Assembly: GCF_902832885.1 (NCBI RefSeq) | Contig: NZ_CADFDK010000004.1 | Coordinates: 157,655-221,654, forward strand | Reading direction: 5' to 3' | Source: Burkholderia seminalis DSM 23518 | GTDB lineage: Bacteria; Pseudomonadota; Gammaproteobacteria; Burkholderiales; Burkholderiaceae | Length of the DNA stretch: 64,000 nucleotides | Shown here: piece after piece, positions 1-10,700 of the stretch | Layout: the number at the start of each line of letters is the position of its first letter | How positions within the stretch are numbered: the stretch's first letter is position 1 | The notes under the pieces: generated by a model | The model's input: the letters and a program-made list of their open reading frames with translations, nothing else | Database searches by the model: none | What the model was told of the DNA's origin: nothing | Translations under genes and position numbers: made by a program

Positions 1-1861
1 CGCTGGAGAGGACGACGAGCCCGAGCCGGTGGCCGGCTTCCAGCTTGTAGTCGCGCGGCATGAACGTCAGCTTCAGGTCGTACGGCAGGCCGGGCAGCAC
101 GGGTTCCGTCAGCCACTCGGACAGCCGGTTGCGTGGGTCGGTCCAGGCACGCGTGACGATCGTGGCCGTGCCGTCCGGCGCGCGATCGACCAGCAGCGCC
201 GTCACGTTGGCGACGCCGGTGAAGGTCAGCCTGACGCGTGCGGTCGCGGTGCCGGACAGGCGCGCCGCGGCCGTCAGCGGCGCGGTTTCGAAGCGGCTGC
301 GGTTTTCGCCCGTCGACGTGTTCGCCAGCGTGAGCGCTGGAATGCGCGCATCGTCGGTGAAGCGCGCGAGCGGGCCGCCGCTCGGCAGCCGCAGCAGCGT
401 GCCGGTGCTTGCGCCGTCGCCGCCCGCGAAGTACGTGACCGGCGTCGCACGGCGCGCGGCCCAGTCGGCTTCCTTCAGCAGCGTGCCGTCGGCCTGCTCG
501 ATCACCGCGCGCGGATCGCGCTCGACGCCGTTGTTGTAGCCGATCAGGTAACGCGTGAACCAGCGGTTCACCTCGGCGGTCCACGCTTCGCCCATCGCCG
601 GCACGCGCGTCGGGTCGGTGTGCTTCAGGCGGTGCAGCCACAGCTGCGTCGGCACGCCCTGGCGCCGCATCGCGAGATACCACGATGTCGACTGGTCGAC
701 GCGCACGTTGTCGTCGGTGAGCCCCTGCGCGACGAGTGCCGGCGCGACCGCGAACCCCGTCGGGATGTCGCGCGCGGCCCAGAACGGCGAATAGTCGCCG
801 GTCTTGCGGTCTTCCTGCTGCAACGCTTCGTCGATCAGGTGCGTGCAGCGTTCCGGATGCGCGTTCGTCAGCAACGCCTTGATGTACACGTCGACGTCCT
901 CGCCCTGATAGCCTTCCGGCGCGCGCACGAGGCCGCCCGAGCGGTAGTAGCCGTACATGTTCGTCAGCCCGGCGATCGGCACGATCGCGTCGAGCCCGCG
1001 TGTGCGCAGGCTCGCGACCATCTTCGGCAGCGTGCCGTCGTACGACACGCCGTACATGCCGACGTGGCCCGTCGACCAGTTCGCGACGACCGTCTTGCCG
1101 TTCGCGTCCTTCGCGGTCGCGTCGCGGCCGAGCCAGCGGATCACCGACGCCATCGCGACCGATTCGTCGCGCGTCAGGATCGTCGGGCAGCCGTCCGAGC
1201 CGGCGGTGCCGAGCGAATCCGCGTAGACGATCGTGAAGCCGCGCGGCACGAAGTAGCTCTCGATCCACGAGCGGCCGGCGGCGGCCGCTTCGACCTGCTG
1301 CAGCATCCGCGACTGCGGCGCGGCGGCCAGGATGCGCGTGGATGCCGATGCCGGTGCGCCGGCGTTCGCGGCCGGATGCGGCGTGCCGTCGAGTTCGACG
1401 TCGACGTCGTGGTCGGGGCTGTCGGCGAGCCCCGCGTAGTACGGGCTCGCGAGCACGATGACGGGCGTGCGTGCGCCGTTCGCGGTTTCGGACGGCCGCA
1501 CGATGCGCACGTGGATGCGGTCGCGCGTGCCGTCGCCGTCGGAATCGACCGGCGTGTCGACCCACGCGTTTTCCTCGATCGTGCCGCCCGACAGCGACGG
1601 CTGCACCTGGCCGTTGCTGATCACCGGCTTGTAGCGTCCGTTGCTGGCCGGATTCGCGTACGGGACACCGGACGGCGACACGTGCGACGCCAGCGACTGC
1701 GCATCGGCCGCCGTTGCGGCGGCCCCCTCCTGTTGGCCCTGCGCGAGTGCGGATACCCCCGCCGCGCTGCCGCCGTCGTCGCCGCCGCACGCGGCGAGCG
1801 TCGCGGCTGCCACGAGCGCGGGCAGCCACGCGCGCCGGAATCCGGTTCGATGAATGTTCAT
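1..1861 (-). CDS. Xaa-Pro dipeptidyl-peptidase-like secreted lipoprotein (3' end outside window)
   Basis: The minus-strand frame is open from an ATG at 1861 to the window edge, so about 620 residues are visible and the C-terminus is missing. The N-terminus is a lipoprotein signal with a lipobox ending in Cys25 (L-A-A-C followed by GGDDGG), so the protein is probably anchored in the outer membrane or periplasm. The nucleophile elbow G-V-S-Y-D-G (Ser273) and the following alpha/beta-hydrolase region match the CocE/X-Pro dipeptidyl-peptidase (S15) family. The visible end reaches the jelly-roll C-terminal domain typical of that family. Family knowledge predicts cleavage of X-Pro dipeptides, but CocE relatives include other esterases, so the substrate is inferred. 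It is divergent from the gene at 2365. Confidence 0.85.
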   Translation of the reverse strand, partial: MNIHRTGFRRAWLPALVAAATLAACGGDDGGSAAGVSALAQGQQEGAAATAADAQSLASHVSPSGVPYANPASNGRYKPVISNGQVQPSLSGGTIEENAWVDTPVDSDGDGTRDRIHVRIVRPSETANGARTPVIVLASPYYAGLADSPDHDVDVELDGTPHPAANAGAPASASTRILAAAPQSRMLQQVEAAAAGRSWIESYFVPRGFTIVYADSLGTAGSDGCPTILTRDESVAMASVIRWLGRDATAKDANGKTVVANWSTGHVGMYGVSYDGTLPKMVASLRTRGLDAIVPIAGLTNMYGYYRSGGLVRAPEGYQGEDVDVYIKALLTNAHPERCTHLIDEALQQEDRKTGDYSPFWAARDIPTGFAVAPALVAQGLTDDNVRVDQSTSWYLAMRRQGVPTQLWLHRLKHTDPTRVPAMGEAWTAEVNRWFTRYLIGYNNGVERDPRAVIEQADGTLLKEADWAARRATPVTYFAGGDGASTGTLLRLPSGGPLARFTDDARIPALTLANTSTGENRSRFETAPLTAAARLSGTATARVRLTFTGVANVTALLVDRAPDGTATIVTRAWTDPRNRLSEWLTEPVLPGLPYDLKLTFMPRDYKLEAGHRLGLVVLSS

Positions 1862-2364
1862 TGGATCGACCTCGTCTCTTGTGATTGTCTGGAACCGGCG
1901 CGGCTCGCGATACGCCCCCTGCGGCCTGGCCGGGTACTGCATCGGATGAAGCGGAACTGCACCATCAAAAGCGGCGGGCGACGCGCACCGGCGTCTCGCC
2001 CCGAACGGAGCGCGAATGGCGCGTCAGCGCGGCGGCGGCACGGAATGAATGCAGGAGTGCGAATCAAACGCAGGCATGACCGGGCTTCCTTCAGGTTTCG
2101 GATGAAACGGAACGGCGCGATGCGGTGACGCGGGAATGTTGCGAACGGCGGTGCGGCAATGGCAGGAAAGCGCGAAACGAGCCGGCACGGCGGGCCGGAT
2201 TGCTTTCCGGAAGCTTGCGCAAAAGTTATCTCAGTGAAATGTCTGTGTCAAACTTTTTTAGCTTTAGTCAAACAAAGTTTGCATGTGTTGACGCGATACC
2301 GTCTCAACTTTCGTGGAATCCGTCCGTAAACCGTGAAAAACAGTCTGAAAGGAGAGAGAGGGCA
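1862..2364. promoter_or_regulatory. Divergent intergenic region with AT-rich tract and repeated GTCAAAC
   Basis: About 500 bases separate two divergent starts and I see no convincing gene. The part near 2220-2340 is distinctly AT-rich against the local background. It holds two direct GTCAAAC copies (2247-2253 and 2267-2273, 20 bp apart, two helical turns). An inverted pair CAAACTTT/AAAGTTTG spans 2249-2281. These are plausible regulator sites for the 2365 gene; no regulator is identified. Confidence 0.4.
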
Positions 2365-3174
2365 ATGACGATTTCGGTTACGGCTGCGGGCGGCCTGTCG
2401 CTCGCGCAGATGGCACAGGCGGCGCTCGACGGGCGCCAGGGCACGGATACGGCGGATTCCGGGAACCCGCCCGGCCAGCCGCTCACGGTCAGGGCGCTGG
2501 ATCCTGAAGCGATGCAGGCGGCGCTGACCAAACAGTTGTCGATGGTCGGCGACCTGACGATGAAGCTGCGCGGCGTGACCGACCCGCTCGCGGCGAGCAT
2601 GCAGGAGATCGTCGCGAAGCGGCCGGATCTGGCCGACGCGTCGTTCGACTTCACGACCGACAACGGGCAGATCAAGGTCGACTCGACGAGCCTGCCGGAG
2701 AGCGACCGCGCGTGGATCGAGTCGACGCTGAACGCGAATGCCGGCCTCGTGGCCGCGGTGAACGCGTTTCACGACCAGGCGGTCGACCTCGCCGCGCAGG
2801 GCGCGGCCGTGCGCGGCGACACGTTCACCGACAGCGACCGCGCGGCGGCCGGCCGGAACGCCGATGCGCGTTTTCATTTCATGAGCCTGCTCAACGCGTC
2901 CGTCGCGCGCAACCAGCCGCTGACGTCCGGCCAGCGCCTCGTCGCGGAAGACGGCACGCCGCTGACGGTCGGGCAGTCGGCCGGCACCGCGCGCGGCACG
3001 CTCGCGTTGCTGAATACCGTGCGCCAGTTGTCGTCGGGCACCGCGATCCTGGTCGACCCGTCAGGCCACGAGACGGCCGGCATGCGCGCGGAACTCGTCG
3101 ACGTCGGCCTCGACGTGCTCGCCGCCTACACGCCGGACGGCAGCCACAGCGTCGGCTTCCACGAGACCGCGTAA
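2365..3174 (+). CDS. Hypothetical protein, 269 aa
   Basis: I do not recognise this protein. The ATG at 2365 is chosen because an AAAGGAGAGAG ribosome site lies just upstream; the frame stays open further 5' but without such a site. There is no signal peptide or membrane segment. The sequence is Ala/Asp/Thr-rich and mostly helical in appearance. A Gly/Pro/Asp-rich linker lies near residues 25-40, and the C-terminus ends in a compact region with Asp-Gly turns. A cytoplasmic protein without export signal behind an AT-rich regulated promoter could be an effector-like or stress-induced protein, but nothing visible proves this. It converges on the LolC-like gene with 8 bases between stop codons. 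Confidence 0.7.
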   Translation: MTISVTAAGGLSLAQMAQAALDGRQGTDTADSGNPPGQPLTVRALDPEAMQAALTKQLSMVGDLTMKLRGVTDPLAASMQEIVAKRPDLADASFDFTTDNGQIKVDSTSLPESDRAWIESTLNANAGLVAAVNAFHDQAVDLAAQGAAVRGDTFTDSDRAAAGRNADARFHFMSLLNASVARNQPLTSGQRLVAEDGTPLTVGQSAGTARGTLALLNTVRQLSSGTAILVDPSGHETAGMRAELVDVGLDVLAAYTPDGSHSVGFHETA

Positions 3175-3182
3175 CGCGCGGC

Positions 3183-4451
3183 CTATTCGTCGCGCAACGC
3201 CTCGGCCGGCTGTACCCGGGCGGCGCGCCAGCTCGGGTACAGCGTCGCGGCGCACGACGTCAGGAAGGCGGCCGCGGCGATCTCGATCACGTCGATCGCC
3301 GACAGCTTCGACGGCAGCGAGCTGAGGAAGTACACGGACGGGGTGAGGAAGCGGATGCCGAGCACCTGCTCGATCGCCGGCAGCACCCACGGGATGCTCA
3401 CCGCGATCGCGCAGCCGGACGCGACGCCCGCGAGCGTGCCGGCGAGGCCGATCGTCATCCCCTGGATCGCGAAGATCTTCATGATCGAGCGCGGCGGCGC
3501 GCCGAGCGTGCGCAGGATCGCGATGTCGCCCTGTTTCTGCGTGACGGTCATCACGAGCGACGACACGAGATTGAACGCGGCGACCGCGACGATCAGCATC
3601 AGGATCAGCGACAGCATCCGTTTCTGCAGCCGTTCGGCTTCGAACCACGTGCGGTTCTGTCGCGTCCAGTCGCGGATGTACAGGTCGCCCGACAGCGTGC
3701 GCGACAGCGCGAGCGCGATCTCCGGCGCGCGCTGCAGGTCGTCGACGCGCAGCCGGACGCCGGTCGGCGCGGGCACGTTGAACAGCTTCCGCGCGTCGCG
3801 GATGTGGATGTACGCGAGCGCGCTGTCGTACTGGTAATGGCCGGACTCGAACGTGCCGACCACGTTGAACTGGCGGAACCGCGGCAGCGCCTCGCCGATG
3901 CGCGCGCCGTGGCCGGGCGCGAAGAACGTGATGCGGTCGCCGATCTTCACGTGCAGCGCATCGGCGAGCGCCGCGCCGAGCACGATGCCCATCTCGCCCG
4001 GCACGAGCGCGTCGAGGCGGCCGGTCTTCAGCTTGCGCGCGATTTCGGACACGCGCGGTTCGAGCACGGGGTCGATGCCGCGCAGCGCGACGCCCGTCAC
4101 GCTGCCCGCGTTCGTCAGCAGCGCCTGCGCGTCGACATAGGGCGCGACCGCGCGCACGGCCGGGTTCCGCAGCGATTCGTGCGCGGTCAGCCGCCAGTCC
4201 GGCATCGAACCGGTCGGCGAGAAGATTTCCACGTGCGCGAGCACCGACAGCATCCGGTCGCGCACCTCGGTGCGAAAACCGTTCATCACCGACAGCACGA
4301 CGATCAGCGCGGCGACGCCGAGCGAAATGCCGGCCATCGCGGCGCCGGCGATGAACGACACGAAGCCGTCGCCGGCCGAGCGCCGGCCGCCGCGCGCGTA
4401 GCGCAGCCCGATCTGCCATTCGAACGGGAGTTTCAAGCGGTTTCCTTTCAT
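3183..4451 (-). CDS. LolC/LolE-family lipoprotein-releasing ABC permease
   Basis: This 422-residue inner-membrane protein has the MacB/FtsX-type layout of lipoprotein release permeases. One transmembrane helix near residues 25-50 (ending in V-M-N-G-F) is followed by a periplasmic core domain of about 200 residues and then three C-terminal helices, with the conserved T-L-G-A-P stretch in the loop after the second helix. The family releases outer-membrane-directed lipoproteins to LolA, powered by the LolD ATPase. No lolD-like gene lies beside it in this window, which is unusual because lolC/E and lolD are commonly adjacent. The start ATG at 4451 gives M-K-G-N-R followed by the typical cytoplasmic W-Q-I-G-L-R-Y-A segment. 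Confidence 0.88.
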   Translation of the reverse strand: MKGNRLKLPFEWQIGLRYARGGRRSAGDGFVSFIAGAAMAGISLGVAALIVVLSVMNGFRTEVRDRMLSVLAHVEIFSPTGSMPDWRLTAHESLRNPAVRAVAPYVDAQALLTNAGSVTGVALRGIDPVLEPRVSEIARKLKTGRLDALVPGEMGIVLGAALADALHVKIGDRITFFAPGHGARIGEALPRFRQFNVVGTFESGHYQYDSALAYIHIRDARKLFNVPAPTGVRLRVDDLQRAPEIALALSRTLSGDLYIRDWTRQNRTWFEAERLQKRMLSLILMLIVAVAAFNLVSSLVMTVTQKQGDIAILRTLGAPPRSIMKIFAIQGMTIGLAGTLAGVASGCAIAVSIPWVLPAIEQVLGIRFLTPSVYFLSSLPSKLSAIDVIEIAAAAFLTSCAATLYPSWRAARVQPAEALRDE

Positions 4452-4742
4452 TTCGATTCGATCCTGCCGAGCCGCGCATTCTAGCGAACGCGGCGCGGCC
4501 GTGTCCCGAGGTCGGGGCGGAGAGCCGAAACCTGCCCGTCCGGCCGGTCGTCGGGCGGCGTTGCGCGCCGGCACACCGATATTTCCATCCTTTCGGGTCT
4601 GATCGATAATGGCGGCCAGCATCCGGTCGAACACAACATTCCAAGCATTACGGCGCAACCAGGGCCGCGCCGCCACAGACCGATAAATCTCGGGGAACGC
4701 CGCCGAAGCCGGCCGCACGTCCTTGAACAAGGAAATAACAAC
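4452..4742. promoter_or_regulatory. Divergent intergenic region lolC-like / alpha-2-macroglobulin
   Basis: About 290 bases lie between two divergent starts. No gene is supported here. A GATAAT hexamer near 4605-4610 could be a -10 element for the plus-strand operon, but I see no strong -35 partner. Confidence 0.3.
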
Positions 4743-7700
4743 ATGGATTTGCTGCGCTTCCTGCTGCTCCTGCCGATTCGCGTGGCGGGCTTCGTCTGGT
4801 GGCTGCTCGGCTGCGCGCTGCGGCCGCTGGTCGGCGACGTGTCGTGGACGGCGCCCGCGTGGATGGGCATCACCGCGGCGGCCGTGCGCCGCCGTCCGTG
4901 GCATGCCGGCGGCCTGGTGCTGCTCGCGGCCGCGCTCGGCTACGGCGGCTACTGGTTCAAGCATCGCCCGAAGCCGCCCGAGCCCGAAACCGTCGGCTTC
5001 ACCGTGAAGGCGCCGGCGATCACGACCTACGAGGTCGACGACACCGACAAGCCGAAGATCACCGTGCATCCGCTCGAAGTGGCGTTCGCGCAGTCGGCCG
5101 CGCCGATCGAGCGGGTCGGCAAGCCGGCCGGCGACGGCATCGAGATGACGCCCGCGCTGAAGGGCGCGTGGGAGTGGGTCGACGACAAGACGCTGCGCTT
5201 CACGCCGGCGGCCGACTGGCCGGTCGGCGCGCACGTCGAGGTGCGTTTCGCGGTGCACCGCGTGTTCGCGCCGCAGGTGATCATGCGCGACGATCGTTTC
5301 GCGTTCGACCTGCCGGCGTTCGCCGCCACCTTCGGCAACAACGAGTTCTACCAGAACCCCGACAACCCGGCGGAGAGGCAGGCCCTGCTGCAGTTGCGCT
5401 TCAACTACCCGGTCGATCCGGCCGAGTTCGAGAAGCGCATCGGCCTCGTGCTGGTCGGCCGCGACGGCAAGAGCGCGTCGCCGCTGCGCTACACGGTCAA
5501 CTACGACAAGATGAAGACGAGCGCGTGGGTCTACTCGCAGCCGCTCGAGATCCCGCGCGATCCGCTGTCGGTGCGGCTGGACGTCGACAAGGGCGTGAAG
5601 AGCGCGCGCGGCGGCAACGGCACGCCGGACGTGCTGCATGCGTCGGTCGGCGTGCCGGGGCTGTACAGCCTGTCGATCGGCAACGTCGCGCCGACCCTCG
5701 TCGACAACGAGCGCTACGAGCCCGAGCAGGTGCTCGTCGCCGAAACGTCCGACGGTGTGCGCAGCGCCGATCTCGCCGCGCGCGCGAAGGCGTGGGTGCT
5801 GCCGAAGCGCAAGCCGGGCGTCGAGCAGTCGGACGACGATCCGCCGTACGAATGGAACGTGGCCGACATCAGCGACGCGGTGCTGAAGCAGTCGAAGCCG
5901 CTGCCGCTCGAAGCGGTGCCGACCGAGAACGATTTCGCGACGCTGCAGAGCTTCAAGTACCACGCGACGCCGGGCGAGCGCGTCGTCGTGCGGGTCGAGG
6001 GCGACCTGAAGTCGGCCGGCGGCTACCTGCTCGGCAAGCCCGTGACGAGCGCGTTCACGGTGCCCGACTATCCGAAGCTGCTGCGTTTCATGGCGGACGG
6101 CTCGCTGCTGTCGATGAGCGGCAGCAAGCGGCTGTCGGTCGTGTCGCGCAACCTGCCGGGGATGAAGGTCGAGATCGGCCGCGTGCTGCCCGACCAGATC
6201 CAGCATCTCGTGAGCTTCAACAACGGCACGTACGCGCGGCCCGAGCTGTCCTATTCGTTCAGCGAGGATCACATCGTCGAGCGCTTCGTGCAGACGCGCG
6301 CGTTCCCGGCCGGCGAGCCCGGCAAGGCCCATTACGAAGGCATCGATCTCGGCCAGTACCTGAAGGGCGGCAAGCGCGGCGTGTTCCTGCTGCACCTGTC
6401 GAAGTTCGATCCGGCGGCCGCGAAGAAGCAGACCGACGACGCGAAGGATGACGATGCATCGTCCGCAGACGGCAGCCAGGATCAGTCCGACAACGCCGAT
6501 GCGGGCGACAGCAGCGGCAACGGCAATGGCGACGATGGCGACAGCGCGCTCGGCGACACGCGCCTGATCGTCGTGACCGATCTCGGGATGCTGGTCAAGA
6601 AGGCGCTGGATGGCAGCCAGGACGTGTTCATCCAGTCGATCCGCACCGGCAGGCCGGTTGCGGGCGCAACCGTGTCGGTGCTCGCGGTCAACGGCCAGGC
6701 ACTGTTCACGCAGACGACCAGCGCCGACGGCGTCGTGCATTTTCCCGCGTTCAAGGGGCTCGACCGCGAGAAGCGTCCGCAGCTGTATGTCGTGAAGAAG
6801 GACACCGACCTGTCGTTCCTGCCGGTGGCCGGGCGCGACCGTCAGCTCGACTTCTCGCGCTTCGACGTCGACGGCGAGCGCAACGCGACGGGCCAGGGGC
6901 AGCTGTCGGCGTACCTGTTCTCGGATCGCGGCCTGTACCGGCCCGGCGATCCGTTCCACATCGGCCTGATCGTGCGCGCGGCCAGCTGGGCGCGCAGCCC
7001 GGCCGGCGTGCCGCTGCAGGCGGAAATCGTCGACCCGCGCGGGATCACCGTCGAGCGCAAGCCGGTGACCGTCGATGCGACGGGCTTCACCGAACTCGGC
7101 TACACGACCGCCGAAACGGCGCCGACCGGCACGTGGACGGTCAACCTGTATATCGTGAAGGACGGCCAGCCGGGTGCCGAGCCGATCGGCAGCACGACCG
7201 TCCAGGTGAAGGAGTTCCTGCCCGACCGGATGAAGGTCGACGCGAAGCTGTCGCAGCAGGTCGTCGAAGGGTGGGTGAAGCCGAAGGGGCTGAAGGGCAT
7301 CGTCGATGCGCAGAACCTGTTCGGCACGCCGGCCGAGAAGCGCCGCGTCGCGGCGACGCTGACGCTGCGCCCCGTATGGCCGTCGTTCCGCAGCTGGCAG
7401 GGCTATCACTTCTTCGATGCGCGGCGCGCGAAGGAAGGCTACACGACGACGCTGCAGGACGGCACGACCGACGACAAGGGCCATGCCGAGTTCGACCTCG
7501 ATCTCGACAAGTACGCGGACGCGACCTACCAGCTGTACTTCCAGGCGAAGGCTTACGAAGCGGAGGGCGGGCGCAACGTCGCGGCGAACGCGCAGACGCT
7601 CGTGTCGAACAACGACTGGCTCGTCGGCTACAAGTCGGTCGACGATCTCGGCTACGTGAAGCGCGGCAGCCCGCGCTCGGTGCGGCTCGTCGCGATCGAT

Positions 7701-10700
7701 CCGGGCGCGAAGGCGATCGACGTGAAGGACCTGCGTGCGCAGCTCGTCGAGGAGCGCTACGTGTCGGTGCTGACCAAGCAGGATTCCGGCGCATACAAAT
7801 ACGATTCGCGGCTGAAGGAAGTACCGGTGGACGAGAAGCCGCTGTCGATTCCGGCCGCGGGGCTCGACTTCGCGCTGCGTACCGACAAGCCGGGCAGCTA
7901 CGCGCTCGTGATCCGCCGCGCGGACGGCACCGCGGTGAACCGGATCGAGTATTCGGTCACGGGCGCCGCGAACGTCACGCGCTCGCTCGACCGCAACGCC
8001 GAGCTGCAGGTGAGCCTCGCGAAGCACGACTTCAGGCCGGGCGAGCAGGTCGAGATCGCGATCCGCGCGCCTTATGCGGGCAGCGGGCTGATCACGATCG
8101 AGCGCGACAAGGTGTACGCGCACGCATGGTTCCATGCGGACACGACGAGCTCGATCCAGCACATCACGGTGCCGGCCGGTTTCGAAGGCAACGGCTACAT
8201 CAACGTGCAGTACATCCGCGATCCGTCGTCGGACGAGATCTTCATGAGCCCGCTGAGCTACGGCGTCGTGCCGTTCTCGGTGAATCTCGACGCGCGCCGC
8301 AACGCGGTGAGCGTCGAGGCGCCGGCGCTGGTGAAGCCGGGCGATACCGTCAACTTCACCGTGCATTCGGCGAAGCCGGCAAAGGTCGTCGTGTTCGCGG
8401 TCGACGAAGGCATCCTGCAGGTCGCGCGCTACAAGCTCGGCGATCCGCTGAAGTTCTTCTTCCGCAAGCGGATGCTCGAGGTCGGCACGTCGCAGATCCT
8501 CGACCTGATCCTGCCGGACTTCGAGAAGCTGATGGCGATGGCCGCGCCCGGCGGCGACGCCGACGACGCGATCGGCCGGCAGCTGAACCCGTTCAAGCGC
8601 AAGCGCGACAAGCCGGTCGTCTACTGGTCGGGGATCGTCGACGTGAACGGCGACACGCGCCTGAGCTACACGGTGCCCGACTACTTCAACGGCAAGCTGC
8701 GCGTGATGGCCGTGTCGGTGTCGCCGGACCTGGTCGGCACGTTCGAAGGCGCGACGACGGTGCGCGGCGATTTCGTGCTGTCGCCGAACGTGCCGACGAC
8801 GCTCGCGCCGGGCGACGAGGCCGACGTCAGCGTCGGCGTCGCGAACAACCTGACGGGCGTGGGCAACCAGCCGGTGCCGGTGGCGGTCACGCTGAAGACG
8901 GGCCCGCAGTTGCAGGTGATCGGTCCGGCGACGCAGAGCGTCGCGCTCGCGCCGCAGCACGAAGGCGTCGCGATGTTCCGCGTGAAGGCGACCGATACGC
9001 TCGGTTCGGGCACGCTGTCGTTCGGCGCGCGCTACGGCGCGAAGGGCGCGCAGCAGCGCGTCGACGTGTCGGTGCGGCCGGCCGCCGCGTTCCGCACGCA
9101 GCTCGACATCGCGCGCGTCGATCCGGGCAAGAAGGCGAGCGTGCCGAACCTGCGGTCGATGTACGACGCGTACGCGTCGCGCGACGCGAGCATCTCGACC
9201 GCGCCGCTCGTGCTGTCCGAGGGGCTGTCGTCGTATCTCGTGAACTTCGACCACGCCTGCAGCGAGCAGATGGTCAGCGCGGTCGTGCCGCGCGTGTTCG
9301 CGGCGAAGTGGCTGTCGGTGCGCGCGCTGACGAGCGCGATGCATGCGCCCGAAGCCGGCGCCGACGCGGCGAATGCGAGCGCGATCGCGCAGTTCCTCGG
9401 CGTGCTGCGCGGCCGGCAGAACGCGCAGGGCGGCTTCGGGCTGTGGAGCGCGACGCCCGACGCCGATCCGTTCGTGTCCGCGTATGCGATGCACGTGCTG
9501 CTCGATGCGCGCGATCGCGGCATCGCGGTGCCGAAGGACATGCTCGATGCCGGCAACGCCTATCTGCAGAAGCTCGCCGCGAACGATGCGCTCGGCTCGC
9601 TCGACCTGCTGCGGCAGCGCGCGTACGCGGTGTACCTGCTGACGCGTCAGGGCAACGTGACGACCAACAGCCTCGCGGCCGTGCAGAAGCGGTTGCAGGA
9701 TGCGTACCCGAAAGACTGGAAGAACGATCTCGCGGCCGCATGGCTCGCCGCGTCGTATCAGCTGCTGAAGCAGGACAAGGAAGCCGCCGCGCTGATCGCG
9801 GGCCCGCAGGCGTTGCTCGAACGCAAGCGCGCGTCGGACGGCGATTACGTGACGGGCTACTACATCGACCCGCTGACGCGCGACGCGAGCGTGCTGTACC
9901 TGCTCGCGAAGCACTTCCCCGAACGCGTGAGCAAGCTGTCGCCGCGCGCGATGGACAACCTCGCCGCGCCGCTCGTCGACAACCGCTACAACACGCTGTC
10001 GTCGGCGATGACGATTCTCGCGCTCGACGCATACGCGGCGTCGAACGCGGGCCAGCTCGACCGGCTCGCGATCGACGAGGTGCGTGCGGGTGCCGGCGCG
10101 AAGGACGTGTCGTCGATCCAGGCGGGCCTCGTGCGCTCGGGCACGTGGGCGGCCGGCGCGTCGCGCGTCGACTTCGTGAACGGCAGCACGCTGCCGGCGT
10201 GGTGGGTCGCGAGCCAGTCCGGCTACGACCGCGGCACGTCGACGAAGGCGATCAGGAACGGGCTGGAGATCGTGCGCGACTACACCGACACGAACGGCAA
10301 GCCGCTCGACAGGATCACGCTCGGCCAGGAGATCGACGTGCACCTGAAGATCCGCGCGACGGGTTCGGCGAACGTCGGCAACATCGCGATCGTCGACCTG
10401 CTGCCGGGCGGCTTCGATCCGGTGATCGCGCCGCCGCCCGCGACCGACACGCAGGATGGCGACGGCAACGGCGGCGCGTCGGCGCCGGTGGCCGATGCGC
10501 CGTGGCGGTCGCCGATCGGCGTGACGGGGTCGACCTGGCAGCCGCAGTTCGCGGATGTGCGCGAGGATCGCGTGGTGATCTACGGCACCGCGACGACCGA
10601 CGTGCGCGAATTCGTCTACCGCATCAAGGCGAGCAACGCGGGCCGCTTCGTCGCGCCGCCCGCGTACGGCGAGTCGATGTACGACCGCCGGGTGCAGGCG

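Noticed and set aside
29-2128. A long plus-strand open frame at the left edge
   Set aside because: The minus strand encodes a coherent X-Pro peptidase with lipobox and nucleophile motif; the plus frame is its complement.
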